Source of the DNA: Psychrosphaera haliotis
GTDB taxonomy: Bacteria > Pseudomonadota > Gammaproteobacteria > Enterobacterales > Alteromonadaceae
Assembly: GCF_039523615.1 (NCBI RefSeq)
Contig: NZ_BAAAFQ010000001.1
Coordinates: 62,001 to 126,000 of the forward strand
Direction of reading: 5' to 3'
DNA length: 64,000 nucleotides
Shown here: positions 51,308 to 61,400 of the stretch, in pieces
Layout of the letters: each line of letters starts with the position of its first letter
Position numbering within the stretch: position 1 is the stretch's first letter
Translations under genes and position numbers: made by a program
The notes under the pieces: generated by a model
Database searches by the model: none
The model's input: only the letters and a program-made list of their open reading frames with translations
Told to the model about the DNA's origin: nothing

Positions 51308-54300
51308 AAGAACTTAATCCGTTAACATTACCATTGAATCAGAATGCGTTAATTGAAGCCAGTGCAGGAACCGGCAAAACGTATACGATCACAACATTGT
51401 ATTTAAGAGCTGTGTTGGGTCTACGTAATACCGATATGAGCTTAACACCGCTTTCGATAGACCAAATTTTAGTGGTAACGTTTACAGAAGCTGCTACTCA
51501 AGAGTTAAGAGACAGAATACGTAATAAACTTAAAGAAGCTCAGAAGGCATTACTAGCCACTTTATCGGAACAGGCTAACCTAGTTGTAGATAAGACATTA
51601 AAGTCTGTCATAAGCGATTACAGTGAGGCATATAAAGCTCATAATCCACAAGCAACGAATCAAGATACTATTCTGGCGGCTTATCATCGTATACAAGATG
51701 CAATTACCCTAATAGACGAAGCGGCGATTTTTACAATTCATGGCTTTTGCCAACGTTGTTTAAACCAATTTGCGTTTGAAACCAAAATGGCTTTTGAGCA
51801 AAGCTTTGAAATGGATAATCAGCCTTATATCAAACAAGCGCTTTATGATTTTTGGCGACAGTACGTACTTGACCTTACTGGCGTTGAGTACAAGCTTTTT
51901 CGGAAAGCTTGGACAAACCCCAATCAATTATTGGCGAGTTTAAATGATATTCTGAACAAGCAAGTGGTTATAGAACCGAGTATAGAACAAGCAGAGTATA
52001 CGTCATTAATTAAGCGCTACGGCGATGCCTTAGAGTCATTAAAAGTAAAATTAAGAACGTCAGATTTTATTTCAACTATTAGAGAGTCGGGCGTTAATGG
52101 TAAAAAACCACTGTTGACAAAATTATCGCTAATAGAAGGTTTTATTGAGCCAACAAATAACAGTGAAATGTTATCGCTAGATGAAATTGCTATTTTCACG
52201 ACAAGTAATGTTAGCGACGCAAGTAATTACAAAAAAAATTATGCTCCTGTTAGTCACCCAGTAACCCATGCTTTTGATGATTTGCATGCCATTGCCGCTC
52301 AACTTTTAGACAGTCAGTTTGAAGGGTATTGGTTAACAACGGCCAAGGAAAAAATTGAAGAAGGGGCGTTAGGCATAAAAGCTGATCAGCAACTTTTAAC
52401 GCCTGATGACCTACTTTTGCAACTTCGTAGCGCATTGTTTAATCAAGAAGGCGCAGAAGGCCTGATAGAGTCTATTCAAACTCGCTATCCGTTGGCTTTT
52501 ATTGATGAATTCCAAGATACAGACCCTGTTCAGTACGAGATATTCAGCTGCATTTACAATTCAACGATTGATGATGAAACTGACTCTGTGAATATGATCA
52601 TGATTGGCGATCCGAAGCAGGCTATTTACCGTTTTAGGGGCGCCGATATATTCACGTATATAACAGCTAAAGGCCACCTTGACCATGAGCAACATTACAC
52701 GCTTTCGACCAATTGGCGCTCTCATCAAGATCTTATAACGGGTATAAACCACATTTTTGAGACAAGCCCGCTTAAATTTGAACACGAACAAATACCGTTT
52801 ATTTCCGTTGGTTCAGGGAAATTAGATAGTCCTGAGTTAATACAACATGAAAAAACACTTCCTAAGTTGGAAGTTTTACACTTTTCGTCACTTGACCAAG
52901 ACCCACCATTAAATGGCTTTTCACTACCGGAAATTCAAAAAGTGATTGCTAGGCAATGTGCTATGGAAATAGCGAACTTGTTAAAGGACTCAGAGAACGG
53001 CGCTGCCTTTTTACAGAGTCCCTCAGTAACGCCAAAATCAGTATCAGCAAATGATATTGCCATATTAGTTAGAAATAGAAACCAAGCTAAGTTACTAAAG
53101 CGAACTCTAATAGAGTTAGGTGTGCGATCCGTTTATATCAACCGAGACAGTGTATTTAGGAGCGCATTAGCAAAGGATATGTTGCGTTTGATAGAAGCCA
53201 TTCATTCACCAATTAATGAGCGTAAAGTAAAGGCTGCAGTCGCTACCGACTTCTTTGCCTATTCTTTGTTAGAGCTGTCTGCGCTGCAACAAAACCCAAA
53301 AGCATGGCACCAACATCTTGTTTGTTTTCACCAAGCTCACCAATTTTGGTCCCAAGGCAAAATTTCGTCAGCCATCGATCAGGTGTTAGCATTTGCGAAC
53401 ACTTTTGAAGCTTGGCAAAATCAAGGTATCGATTTTGAACGACAAGTTACTGATTATCGGCATTTATTGGAGTTGATTCAGCAAGAGTCTGTCATTCAAA
53501 ATGGCGCAGAAAAGCTAATGGCTTGGTTGCGACAAGCCGTTATCGAGAATACTGTTGATAGCAGCGACGATGTCTCAATGCGTTTAGAGTCTGACAGTAA
53601 TTTAGTACAAATAGTAACTATGCATGGCTCTAAGGGACTTGAATATCCTATTGTTTATATTCCCTTTGCTACGGAATTTAAGGCTCAGAAAATTGCATTG
53701 CATCAATCAAAGCGCTTAAACGCTCTTAGTTTGCGAGTAGATAAACGCAAAATAGAAATGCAAATTGCGGAAGGAGAACGTTTAGCTGAAGATATTCGAC
53801 TGCTTTATGTGGCGATGACACGAGCAAAACAACGTTTGGTACTAGGGTGTTTTAATTTAAAAGAGCGTTCAAATAGTAAAGACAGCAGTGTTGATAAATC
53901 AGCATTTGGTCGTTTGATTTTAGGAAAAGACAAACCCAAAATATCGGAAACTGATTGGCAGTCCGCTTTAACTTCTAAAATTGAAAGTTTAGCTGAACCT
54001 ATCGCGAAGCTTTCTATTATTGGGCCACAAACTGTAAACGCTAATTTTAACGCGGTAAAAGATGAGTTTGTTGAATATCAATCTAAGCATGCAATCTCGG
54101 ATAAAAAAGAGACTTATTCATGTGCAGAGTTTGAAGGTCAGATCCCTCAAAACTGGCGAGTGTTGAGTTACTCTGCATTGGTTGGTGCAGGCGAACACTT
54201 TATACCAGGTGCATCAGATGAAATGACGCACTTAGGGATATTTGATCCAGCACAGACTAATAGCTTTGAAACTCTGACGCCAGATAATGATGATGGTGAT

Positions 54301-55044
54301 AGCTTTCCTGATAATAATCCGCTTGATGTGCGTTTCACTTTTCCAAAAGGCGCAAACCCAGGCTCTTGTTTACATCATATGTTTGAGCATTTAGATTTTA
54401 CTCAACCAGTCACTGATCAAACTGAAATAGTATTGGACGCTTTGCAACGCTTTGGCTTAGATGAGCACCTACTTGATGATGCGATTTTATGGTTGAATGA
54501 TGTTATGCGGGCCGATTTAGGACAATGGTCACTGTCTGATATAAAACACGAACAACGTTTGGATGAAATGGAGTTTTATTTTAATGTTCAATCACTTAAT
54601 TCTAAAATTATTGGTAACGCGTTATCAATGTGCGGTTTTGATAAAACGAAGATAAATACATCTGTGTTAAATCTGAAAGGGCTCACGGGATTATTAAAAG
54701 GTTTTATAGATTTAACAGCCTGCGTAAACGGGCAATATTACATTATCGACTATAAATCCAACTACCTTGGTAATCGTTTTGAGGACTATCAGTCAGATAA
54801 CATTTTTGATGCCATGACAGATCACAATTATCACCTGCAATTAATCATTTATAGTTATGCTTTGCACAAATGGCTCTCGCTAAAATTAGCGGATTATCGC
54901 TATGATGAACATGTGGCTGGCGGAATGTACTTGTTCCTTCGAGGAATGTCTCAAACACACAGAGGCAAAGGCGTTTACAGTTATAAAGTACCTTATGAGG
55001 TGATTCAATATTTTGATAACGCGTTACTTGAAGGCGGCGAATAA
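51304..55044 (+). CDS. recB: Exodeoxyribonuclease V subunit beta, RecB
   Basis: The 3'-5' helicase and nuclease subunit of RecBCD; it repairs double-strand ends and loads RecA. The 1246-residue protein has Walker A ASAGTGKT (residues 19-26), UvrD-type helicase motifs VTFTEAATQELRDRI, AFIDEFQDTDPVQY, IMIGDPKQAIYRFRGADI, TMHGSKGLEYPIVYIPF and RLLYVAMTRAKQRLVLG. The C-terminal nuclease has Asp1136 in KGFIDL and Asp1149/Lys1151 in IIDYKSN, spaced exactly as the E. coli nuclease residues. It overlaps recC by four bases and recD by one. There is no ptrA between recC and recB, unlike E. coli. Confidence 0.97.
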   Translation: MKELNPLTLPLNQNALIEASAGTGKTYTITTLYLRAVLGLRNTDMSLTPLSIDQILVVTFTEAATQELRDRIRNKLKEAQKALLATLSEQANLVVDKTLKSVISDYSEAYKAHNPQATNQDTILAAYHRIQDAITLIDEAAIFTIHGFCQRCLNQFAFETKMAFEQSFEMDNQPYIKQALYDFWRQYVLDLTGVEYKLFRKAWTNPNQLLASLNDILNKQVVIEPSIEQAEYTSLIKRYGDALESLKVKLRTSDFISTIRESGVNGKKPLLTKLSLIEGFIEPTNNSEMLSLDEIAIFTTSNVSDASNYKKNYAPVSHPVTHAFDDLHAIAAQLLDSQFEGYWLTTAKEKIEEGALGIKADQQLLTPDDLLLQLRSALFNQEGAEGLIESIQTRYPLAFIDEFQDTDPVQYEIFSCIYNSTIDDETDSVNMIMIGDPKQAIYRFRGADIFTYITAKGHLDHEQHYTLSTNWRSHQDLITGINHIFETSPLKFEHEQIPFISVGSGKLDSPELIQHEKTLPKLEVLHFSSLDQDPPLNGFSLPEIQKVIARQCAMEIANLLKDSENGAAFLQSPSVTPKSVSANDIAILVRNRNQAKLLKRTLIELGVRSVYINRDSVFRSALAKDMLRLIEAIHSPINERKVKAAVATDFFAYSLLELSALQQNPKAWHQHLVCFHQAHQFWSQGKISSAIDQVLAFANTFEAWQNQGIDFERQVTDYRHLLELIQQESVIQNGAEKLMAWLRQAVIENTVDSSDDVSMRLESDSNLVQIVTMHGSKGLEYPIVYIPFATEFKAQKIALHQSKRLNALSLRVDKRKIEMQIAEGERLAEDIRLLYVAMTRAKQRLVLGCFNLKERSNSKDSSVDKSAFGRLILGKDKPKISETDWQSALTSKIESLAEPIAKLSIIGPQTVNANFNAVKDEFVEYQSKHAISDKKETYSCAEFEGQIPQNWRVLSYSALVGAGEHFIPGASDEMTHLGIFDPAQTNSFETLTPDNDDGDSFPDNNPLDVRFTFPKGANPGSCLHHMFEHLDFTQPVTDQTEIVLDALQRFGLDEHLLDDAILWLNDVMRADLGQWSLSDIKHEQRLDEMEFYFNVQSLNSKIIGNALSMCGFDKTKINTSVLNLKGLTGLLKGFIDLTACVNGQYYIIDYKSNYLGNRFEDYQSDNIFDAMTDHNYHLQLIIYSYALHKWLSLKLADYRYDEHVAGGMYLFLRGMSQTHRGKGVYSYKVPYEVIQYFDNALLEGGE

Positions 55045-57041
55045 TGAGTAATATGTTAGAAAATAACACACTATTACCCTCGAATGAGTTAATGACGGTG
55101 GACTCCATATTTATAAGTAAGGAGTTAAAGGGGAATTCTACTTTACAGTTTATAAATGAGCTTCGAACAAATGGTTCAATTAGCGACGCGGATTATCATT
55201 TGGCTTGTTATTACGCGAACGAAGTGAGAACGCTAGATGCTGCAACCTTTAACTTGATTGTTTTGTTGGCTCTAAGGTGCAGTTATGAACTAAATCAGCA
55301 AAACACGTGTTTTTTACTAACCCAACTCACATGGGTAGATTGGTTAATGCACCATAGTGTTTTGTTACCTGAACATAATGAATGGGCCGAACTGCTTCAG
55401 GCTACGGATTTATTTGGTGAAGATGCGCCCTTTGTTCTAGACAATGGTTTGGTTTACTTTTCTCGTTATCACAACATGGAGTTAGCTATAGCGGAGTTTG
55501 TGATTGCCGGACAGTCACGAAAACCAGCTCACCATTGGTTACCAGCAGAGTTGCTCGATGGCCAAAGCGAGATTGTTAATGGGTTGTTCCAAAGCACTTC
55601 ACCTAAGGCTGATAAATTGGACGAACAACAAAATACTGAAATTGATTGGCAATATCGAGCAGTACTGAATAGTTTAAGCCATCAGTTTTCGGTTATTACT
55701 GGCGGTCCGGGAACCGGTAAAACAACGACCGTAATAAAGCTGTTGTCATCGTTAGTTCAATATTACCTGGAGCAACCTACTTTAATTCAAAAACAAATAG
55801 GTCAGTTCACTATCAAGCTCGCTGCACCAACAGGCAAGGCTGCTTTAAGACTAACTGAATCGATGTTGTCAGAAATTGATAAGTTAAATATTAGTGACGA
55901 TATAAGAGCGTACATACCTACAGAAGCATCAACAATTCATCGGTTATTAAAATCTCGTGGTCGAAATGACTTCTATTACAATTCAAACAATAAATTGCCG
56001 ATTGATGTTTTAGTATTAGATGAAGCGTCGATGGTTGATTTAAGTTTAATGTCTAAATTAATGTCTGCTTTACCGAGTCGTTGTCAGTTAGTGTTAATTG
56101 GTGATAAGGAACAACTAGCTTCTGTTGAAGCCGGTAACTTACTAGCTGAAATTTGTGCACCATTGCAATCAATAGGTATTGAACGGCAAAATGCTCTTCA
56201 ACCCGTTACTGAGCTAAAAAAGTCTTATCGATTTGACTCTAATGGTGAGATAGGTCTTCTGGCAAAAGCAGTAAATAAGGGTGTTGGGAAAGCTGTAGAG
56301 CATTTGCTGATAGAAAATTGTTTAGGTACAGATGATGCTAACCGGCAAAGGTATTTAGAATCTGGGAGTGTGTTAACTTGGTTGGATCCAAATTCTCATT
56401 CTATAAAGCTAATAGTTGAACGTGTTGTAAGGCACCAGGTCGCTATTTTAGACAGCATCAGTGAAATAACCGAAAGTAATGAGTTCAACGTGGTTAAGGC
56501 GTTGTTTAAAAAACTTTATGAGCTGCAGGTATTAAGCTGTGTGCGTCAAAGTATATATGGTGTTGAAGAGTTTAATAAATTAGTGAAAGAACGCCTCTCA
56601 CAATTGGGTAGAGTGGCTTGGCAAGATGAACACTACGCTGGCCGACCAATTCTAGTGACAGAAAATGCATATCACTTAGGGCTGTATAACGGTGATATTG
56701 GCATTCAAATACCAGATCCGGTTTCGGATCAATTAGTAACGTATTTTATAGATGGTAAAGGTGACATGATTAAATTGTTTAATCAGAGGTTGCCAGCGCA
56801 CGAAAGTGTATATGCGATGACAGTGCACAAAAGCCAAGGCTCGGAGTTTGACCATACAATATTGATCATGCCTGGTGACGATGTTGGCGTTAAGTTACTA
56901 GGCCGTGAGCTTATCTATACCGCTATAACTAGAGCAAAAACCCGCTTTACTATTTTTGGGGATAAAGATAGAACAATACGAGCCGTTAATAACCACACGG
57001 TACGTCAGTCTGGTTTGAGCAAGCTGCTGTATGGGCTGTAA
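55044..57041 (+). CDS. recD: Exodeoxyribonuclease V subunit alpha, RecD
   Basis: The fast 5'-3' helicase subunit of RecBCD. A 665-residue SF1B helicase: Walker A GGPGTGKT (residues 220-227), KLAAPTGKAALRLTES (motif Ia), VLDEASMVDLSLM (Walker B), LVLIGDKEQLASVEAGNLLAEI (motif III), and YAMTVHKSQGSEFDH and ELIYTAITRAK (motifs V and VI). It starts at ATG 55044, sharing one base with the recB stop (TAATG). It is the last gene of the recCBD operon. Confidence 0.96.
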   Translation: MSNMLENNTLLPSNELMTVDSIFISKELKGNSTLQFINELRTNGSISDADYHLACYYANEVRTLDAATFNLIVLLALRCSYELNQQNTCFLLTQLTWVDWLMHHSVLLPEHNEWAELLQATDLFGEDAPFVLDNGLVYFSRYHNMELAIAEFVIAGQSRKPAHHWLPAELLDGQSEIVNGLFQSTSPKADKLDEQQNTEIDWQYRAVLNSLSHQFSVITGGPGTGKTTTVIKLLSSLVQYYLEQPTLIQKQIGQFTIKLAAPTGKAALRLTESMLSEIDKLNISDDIRAYIPTEASTIHRLLKSRGRNDFYYNSNNKLPIDVLVLDEASMVDLSLMSKLMSALPSRCQLVLIGDKEQLASVEAGNLLAEICAPLQSIGIERQNALQPVTELKKSYRFDSNGEIGLLAKAVNKGVGKAVEHLLIENCLGTDDANRQRYLESGSVLTWLDPNSHSIKLIVERVVRHQVAILDSISEITESNEFNVVKALFKKLYELQVLSCVRQSIYGVEEFNKLVKERLSQLGRVAWQDEHYAGRPILVTENAYHLGLYNGDIGIQIPDPVSDQLVTYFIDGKGDMIKLFNQRLPAHESVYAMTVHKSQGSEFDHTILIMPGDDVGVKLLGRELIYTAITRAKTRFTIFGDKDRTIRAVNNHTVRQSGLSKLLYGL

Positions 57042-57077
57042 TAGTTAAAAGTATATTAAGGTTTTATGCAATAAAAA

Positions 57078-57100
57078 AAGGCCAGCGGGGAGCTGGCCTT
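57078..57100. terminator. Terminator between recD and the channel gene
   Basis: The stem GGCCAGC/GCTGGCC (57080-57086 and 57092-57098) has a five-base loop. The minus strand has a run of seven T after the stem, so it suits the convergent channel gene best; the plus-strand tract is weak. Confidence 0.82.
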
Positions 57101-57234
57101 GTCCAAATTAAGTTGGAACTTAATAATGAAGAAATAACATTAACACGGTCTCAAGATGCCAATGCTATCCATATATTAAGACCGAGGTTTGCCATAAAAG
57201 TTTCACTAAAATAGGAAAATATTTATATTAATTT

Positions 57235-58227
57235 TTAACGACTGGTTTTTTTAACGAAAACCACCACATAAAGTGCCAACGCAAAACTACCAATAAATGC
57301 TTCAAAAGTAGCTACCGCTCTAGCTATACCAATAGGATGGATGTCTCCGTAACCAAGTGTAGTAAAGGTAACAACACTAAAATAAATAGACGATCCAAAG
57401 TGGCTTAAATTTTCATAAAAAGTGTGGTTTGAGTCAAAACCTATAGGGCCATAATTAGATTCAACGCCCATGGTAAAGTAAAAACAGGCACAAAAAAGAA
57501 TAAACCACACGGAAAACGCGATAACGTTACGAGGCTTTTCACCATAGCCGCAAAATAAGTCTACGAGTTTTGAACTGATGCGCTCGGCAGAATAGCGAGG
57601 CTTCTGTTTGCGTATCATCGTCGACTCTTTATAGGCAAATTGCCCTGATAAGTTCATTAAACCATTGTCACTAGCTGCTTTTCTAAAAGCACGATAAATT
57701 TCTTCTGACTGCTCATAAAAGTCAGCTGCTTTAGTATGGTTTCCTTCACGATCAGCTTGTCTGGCGATTGACTCTTGATATACATATGAGCCTAAACTCA
57801 CATTGTCTAACCTGGCGCCACTTAACTTTACGCCAAGTAAGTTACAATTAAATAATTCTGCACAGTGCAAATCAGCGTCTTTTAATTGGGCTTTCATAAA
57901 AGAGGCACCGGAGCAGTTTGCGTTAAACAAATGAGCATTGCGTAGGTTTGCGCGATAAAAGTCTGCATTTCGAAAGTCATAACCTGTGGAGTGCCCGTAG
58001 CGAACGAGCCTAACATTCTCCAAATCGGCTTTTTTTAAACAAACCCCTTGAGTAACGCCACCAGCAGCTACAAACTCTTCAAGTTTTAGCGCTAATTTCA
58101 TGCCTGTTTTATCTATGGTTTTATCGTGCCAAAAACAAAAGCCATTTCCTATATCTAGCTCATTGCAAGACTCACCTTCGGTAGAGGTAAAGGAGCAACG
58201 CTTAGGGTTTGATTTATCTTCTAACAT
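57235..58227 (-). CDS. Pentapeptide-repeat protein with C-terminal potassium-channel pore
   Basis: A 330-residue protein from ATG 58227 (an in-frame TTG at 58272 lacks support). Three parts are visible. The N-terminal Cys/His cluster is Cys11, Cys21, Cys31 and His34 (FCFWHD), a possible zinc site. Pentapeptide repeats of the A(D/N)LXX type run from about residue 65 to 145 (NADFYRANLRNAHLFNANCS and AQLKDADLHCAELFNCNLL). After a helical linker, two membrane helices (about 235-256 and 303-326) flank a pore loop with the K+ filter TTLGYGDI. It should be an inner-membrane tetrameric cation channel with a cytoplasmic repeat domain. The gating signal is unknown. Confidence 0.88.
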   Translation of the reverse strand: MLEDKSNPKRCSFTSTEGESCNELDIGNGFCFWHDKTIDKTGMKLALKLEEFVAAGGVTQGVCLKKADLENVRLVRYGHSTGYDFRNADFYRANLRNAHLFNANCSGASFMKAQLKDADLHCAELFNCNLLGVKLSGARLDNVSLGSYVYQESIARQADREGNHTKAADFYEQSEEIYRAFRKAASDNGLMNLSGQFAYKESTMIRKQKPRYSAERISSKLVDLFCGYGEKPRNVIAFSVWFILFCACFYFTMGVESNYGPIGFDSNHTFYENLSHFGSSIYFSVVTFTTLGYGDIHPIGIARAVATFEAFIGSFALALYVVVFVKKTSR

Positions 58228-58425
58228 AAACCTACATATAGTTTGTTTCTCTATGTATATAAAGATAGACAAGTTTTTTTAAAATAGACAAACAAAATAA
58301 CCTTTCGATATTTTAGAATACTTACAATCACATTTAGCAATTTACTTAAATTTGTAGAAGCCCAATACTACTGACATCGTAAATGCAGCTAACCTGCATC
58401 TTTATTTTTAAAGTGTGAGAACAGT

Positions 58426-59343
58426 ATGAACAAACAAGTGTCGAAAATAATGAACGGGATGCCGACTCAGGACGGTGCTGGGGTAAACCTAACTAGAGTT
58501 ATAGGGCAACCTGCGCTTAGGAACCTAGACCCTTTTTTAATGCTTGATGAAATACGCTCGGATAACCCAGATGATTATATTGCGGGTTTTCCACCACATC
58601 CTCATAAAGGGTTTGAGACATTGTCATACATGGTTCAAGGTAGCATGGAGCATAATGACTCAACGGGTGGACATGGTTTAATTACCTCTGGTGGCGTTCA
58701 GTATATGACGGCAGGCAAGGGCATTGTTCATTCTGAAACCCCAAAACAAGACTCTGGCATGTTATTCGGATTCCAACTTTGGTTAAATTTACCAAGTAAA
58801 GACAAGCTTCAAGCTCCTCGCTATATCGATATTCCGAAAGAAAATATTCCGGTCATTAGTGAATCGCCAGCTATAAAGGGAAAAGGGCAAGTAAAAGTCA
58901 TAGCAGGTCAATTTAACGGCGAAGGTGAAATAGGCCCGGTTGTGCGAGATGATATTCAAGCTGAGATTTATGACATAACATTAGCCTCAGGAGTTCTAGA
59001 GACAAGTATCCTAGATGAAAAGCGCGGTTTCATTTATGTTTATCAAGGTGAGATAACGGTCAATGGTAGTAAGGTTGCAGCTAAACAAGTTGCGGTATTG
59101 TCAGAAGGTGAAGTTATTAACATCAAAAATGACCACACTGACACTAACTTTAGCACTCAAACTCACTCAGGCAGACACATTGGTTCTCACGTAGGCATTA
59201 GTGAGGAGAGTGAAGCCGGCTTTTTATTGTTGGCAGCTAAACCAATAGGTGAGCCAATAGTGCAATATGGTCCATTTGTGATGAATAAAATGTCTGAAAT
59301 AGATACGGCGCTTAAAGATTATCAATCCGGACACTTTGTGTAA
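58426..59343 (+). CDS. Pirin family protein
   Basis: A 305-residue bicupin of the pirin family. The N-terminal cupin holds a metal through PPHPHKGFET (two His), MEHNDS-adjacent residues and IVHSETP (His, Glu). GGVQYMTAGKGIVHSE is the family signature. Bacterial pirins have been reported as quercetinases or as metabolic regulators; the sequence alone does not decide. The C-terminal cupin lacks the metal residues, as usual. A small hairpin (58383-58399) precedes the gene. It may share a promoter with the following phosphatase gene. Confidence 0.9.
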   Translation: MNKQVSKIMNGMPTQDGAGVNLTRVIGQPALRNLDPFLMLDEIRSDNPDDYIAGFPPHPHKGFETLSYMVQGSMEHNDSTGGHGLITSGGVQYMTAGKGIVHSETPKQDSGMLFGFQLWLNLPSKDKLQAPRYIDIPKENIPVISESPAIKGKGQVKVIAGQFNGEGEIGPVVRDDIQAEIYDITLASGVLETSILDEKRGFIYVYQGEITVNGSKVAAKQVAVLSEGEVINIKNDHTDTNFSTQTHSGRHIGSHVGISEESEAGFLLLAAKPIGEPIVQYGPFVMNKMSEIDTALKDYQSGHFV

Positions 59344-59445
59344 CATTATAACCATCGACAAAATCTTGTAATCGGTTGAATAAATTACCAATCCTAGCCA
59401 TAGTATGGGGTTATAGTAATTTATTTGATCGAAGTTGAGACATTT

Positions 59446-61293
59446 GTGGCTATACACCCACCAACCATTTTATGTGGTCCATTTCTAAGACTCGTAGACA
59501 AACATCAAGCTAATATTTGGTTTGTTGCCGATGGATTGCATGATTATCAATTAGAAGTTAAGGCCTTATCCAACAAGGTCGATATTCAGCAAGCCCTAGA
59601 CTTTGTCCAGTTGGGCGAAAAGTGCTTTGCCTACCTTATTAATATCAGACCAATGGCAGAACATTGGGCGCTCTCTACTGAGCACTCATATACTATCCTT
59701 AACAATGTACCTAACGTAAAGCCTAGTGGCGAAGTCTTAGGACATTTTAAGGTTAACGAAACCATCTCTTCTGTAATACAAGGTTCCTGTCGTAAACCCG
59801 ATCATCCATCGGTAGATGCTTTTAATGGTATTGCGGATAAAATTAAAGAAGATTTTGATGCGCGTCCAGATTACTTATTGATGACGGGCGATCAGGTATA
59901 TGCCGATGACGTGTCTGCACCTATGTTAGTAGCCGCGCAAGCGTTATCTAAAAAGCTTGGATTATTTTCAGCGGAGCATGAGCTAGGGAATGTATCAAAG
60001 CAGCAACTTGACTGGCGATATTCATTGAATAATCGAAGCCAATTGTTTCCTAAAAAAGAAGATCAAAGTCGCTGGTCTGAATTTTGGCATGGCACTGACA
60101 TCATTTCTTCTCGATTTCATGATAATCACTTAATAGGACTTGATGAGTTTTTTGCCGTTTATTTATTAACTTGGTCTTCAAGCGTCTGGAGTTTTGTTAC
60201 GGACGACGTGGAAAAAGCAGAAGAGAAAGTGCATGGTCAGCTTAAAGTCGCTTATCAAAATGACTGGCAAGCATTAAAAGGCTTTATAGAAACACTGCCT
60301 GACTTTGAATATGCATTGGCAAATACCCCAACCATGATGATATTTGATGATCATGACGTTACCGATGATTGGAATTTAAGTGTTGATTGGGAAGAGCATG
60401 TCTATGGGCATTTAATAACTCGTCAAATGATCCGAGATGCTTTGTTGTCGTACACGGTATTCCAAGGCTGGGGCAACAACCCAGATAATCATCAACCGCT
60501 TATAAACACCATGAAACAGTTATCCATGACGGGGGATTTTGCCGACAATAAGTTTACTGAAAGCCTGTATGATTTTAATGACTGGCACTACGAAGTACAA
60601 AGCCAACCTAAAATAGTGGTCTTAGACACACGGACGCACCGTTGGCGCTCAGAAACATCAGCTAAAAATCCAAGTGGTCTTATGGACTTTAAATACTTAG
60701 AAGAGTTGGAGAGACAACTATTTGAGCCGCAAACCTCCATGTTATTAGTTTCACCGGCCCCAGTTTTTGGCGTAAAGGCCATAGAAGTGGTTCAAAAAGC
60801 TTGTGCTCTAGTGGGTAAGGAACTGCTGGTGGACGTTGAGAATTGGATGGCCCATCAAGGCTCCGCTAAAAAGTTAATGAATATGTTACGTCATGACAAC
60901 GCGCCAGACGAAGTTATTATTATGTCTGGTGATGTTCATTACTCTTTTTGTTTTTCAGCCGAGAGGCGATTTAGCTCCGACACCGATAAAATTTGGCAGT
61001 TGACCTGCAGTGGTTTCAAAAATCAATTTCCACCAGGCTTACTTAAGTTCTTTGATTATATAGACAGGTTTCTTTATTCACCGCACAGTCTGCTAAACCT
61101 TTTTACCAAACGAAGAAAGTTGGAAATTGAACATCACCCATTAAAAGCGCAGGCAAGCCGTTTTAAACAAAGAAATTTGCATACACAATCAGCGGCAGGT
61201 TTAGTGGAATTAAATGAGGATGGAACATTAAAAGGGTATAGCTTAATTACTTCTGATAATCATCAGCTTTTCTTTGATCTAGAAGAGAGTTGA
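59446..61293 (+). CDS. PhoD-like phosphatase/phosphodiesterase, apparently cytoplasmic
   Basis: I choose GTG at 59446 with the TTGAGA site; TTG 59425 is an alternative. The roughly 615-residue protein has an N-terminal beta domain (PTILCGPFLRLVD) and then a metallophosphatase core. Metal-binding blocks are VIQGSCRKPD, LMTGDQVYADD, MMIFDDHDVTDDWN and IIMSGDVHYSF, as in PhoD-type phosphodiesterase/phosphatases. There is no Tat or Sec signal, unlike secreted Bacillus PhoD, so it likely acts in the cytoplasm. The substrate is unknown. It follows the pirin gene by 102 bases on the same strand. Confidence 0.85.
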   Translation: MAIHPPTILCGPFLRLVDKHQANIWFVADGLHDYQLEVKALSNKVDIQQALDFVQLGEKCFAYLINIRPMAEHWALSTEHSYTILNNVPNVKPSGEVLGHFKVNETISSVIQGSCRKPDHPSVDAFNGIADKIKEDFDARPDYLLMTGDQVYADDVSAPMLVAAQALSKKLGLFSAEHELGNVSKQQLDWRYSLNNRSQLFPKKEDQSRWSEFWHGTDIISSRFHDNHLIGLDEFFAVYLLTWSSSVWSFVTDDVEKAEEKVHGQLKVAYQNDWQALKGFIETLPDFEYALANTPTMMIFDDHDVTDDWNLSVDWEEHVYGHLITRQMIRDALLSYTVFQGWGNNPDNHQPLINTMKQLSMTGDFADNKFTESLYDFNDWHYEVQSQPKIVVLDTRTHRWRSETSAKNPSGLMDFKYLEELERQLFEPQTSMLLVSPAPVFGVKAIEVVQKACALVGKELLVDVENWMAHQGSAKKLMNMLRHDNAPDEVIIMSGDVHYSFCFSAERRFSSDTDKIWQLTCSGFKNQFPPGLLKFFDYIDRFLYSPHSLLNLFTKRRKLEIEHHPLKAQASRFKQRNLHTQSAAGLVELNEDGTLKGYSLITSDNHQLFFDLEES

Positions 61294-61367
61294 GAAAACG
61301 AACACAGAAATCTAAGTGAGATTTTATAAATCGAGTTAGAGTTTATAATAAAGTGAAAAGAAAGACG

Positions 61368-61392
61368 CGCCATATCAGATAACAATATGGCG
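61368..61392 (-). terminator. Stem-loop after rlmI
   Basis: The perfect 8-bp stem CGCCATAT/ATATGGCG has a nine-base loop. On the minus strand it is followed by the T-rich run CTTTCTTTTC, just past the rlmI stop. It is also placed to act on the convergent phosphatase transcript. Confidence 0.7.
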
Positions 61393-61400
61393 CCAATAAC

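Noticed and set aside
58383..58399. ATGCAG/CTGCAT hairpin before the pirin gene as a terminator
   Set aside because: No plus-strand gene ends upstream of it and the stem is only six base pairs; it may be a leader hairpin or chance.
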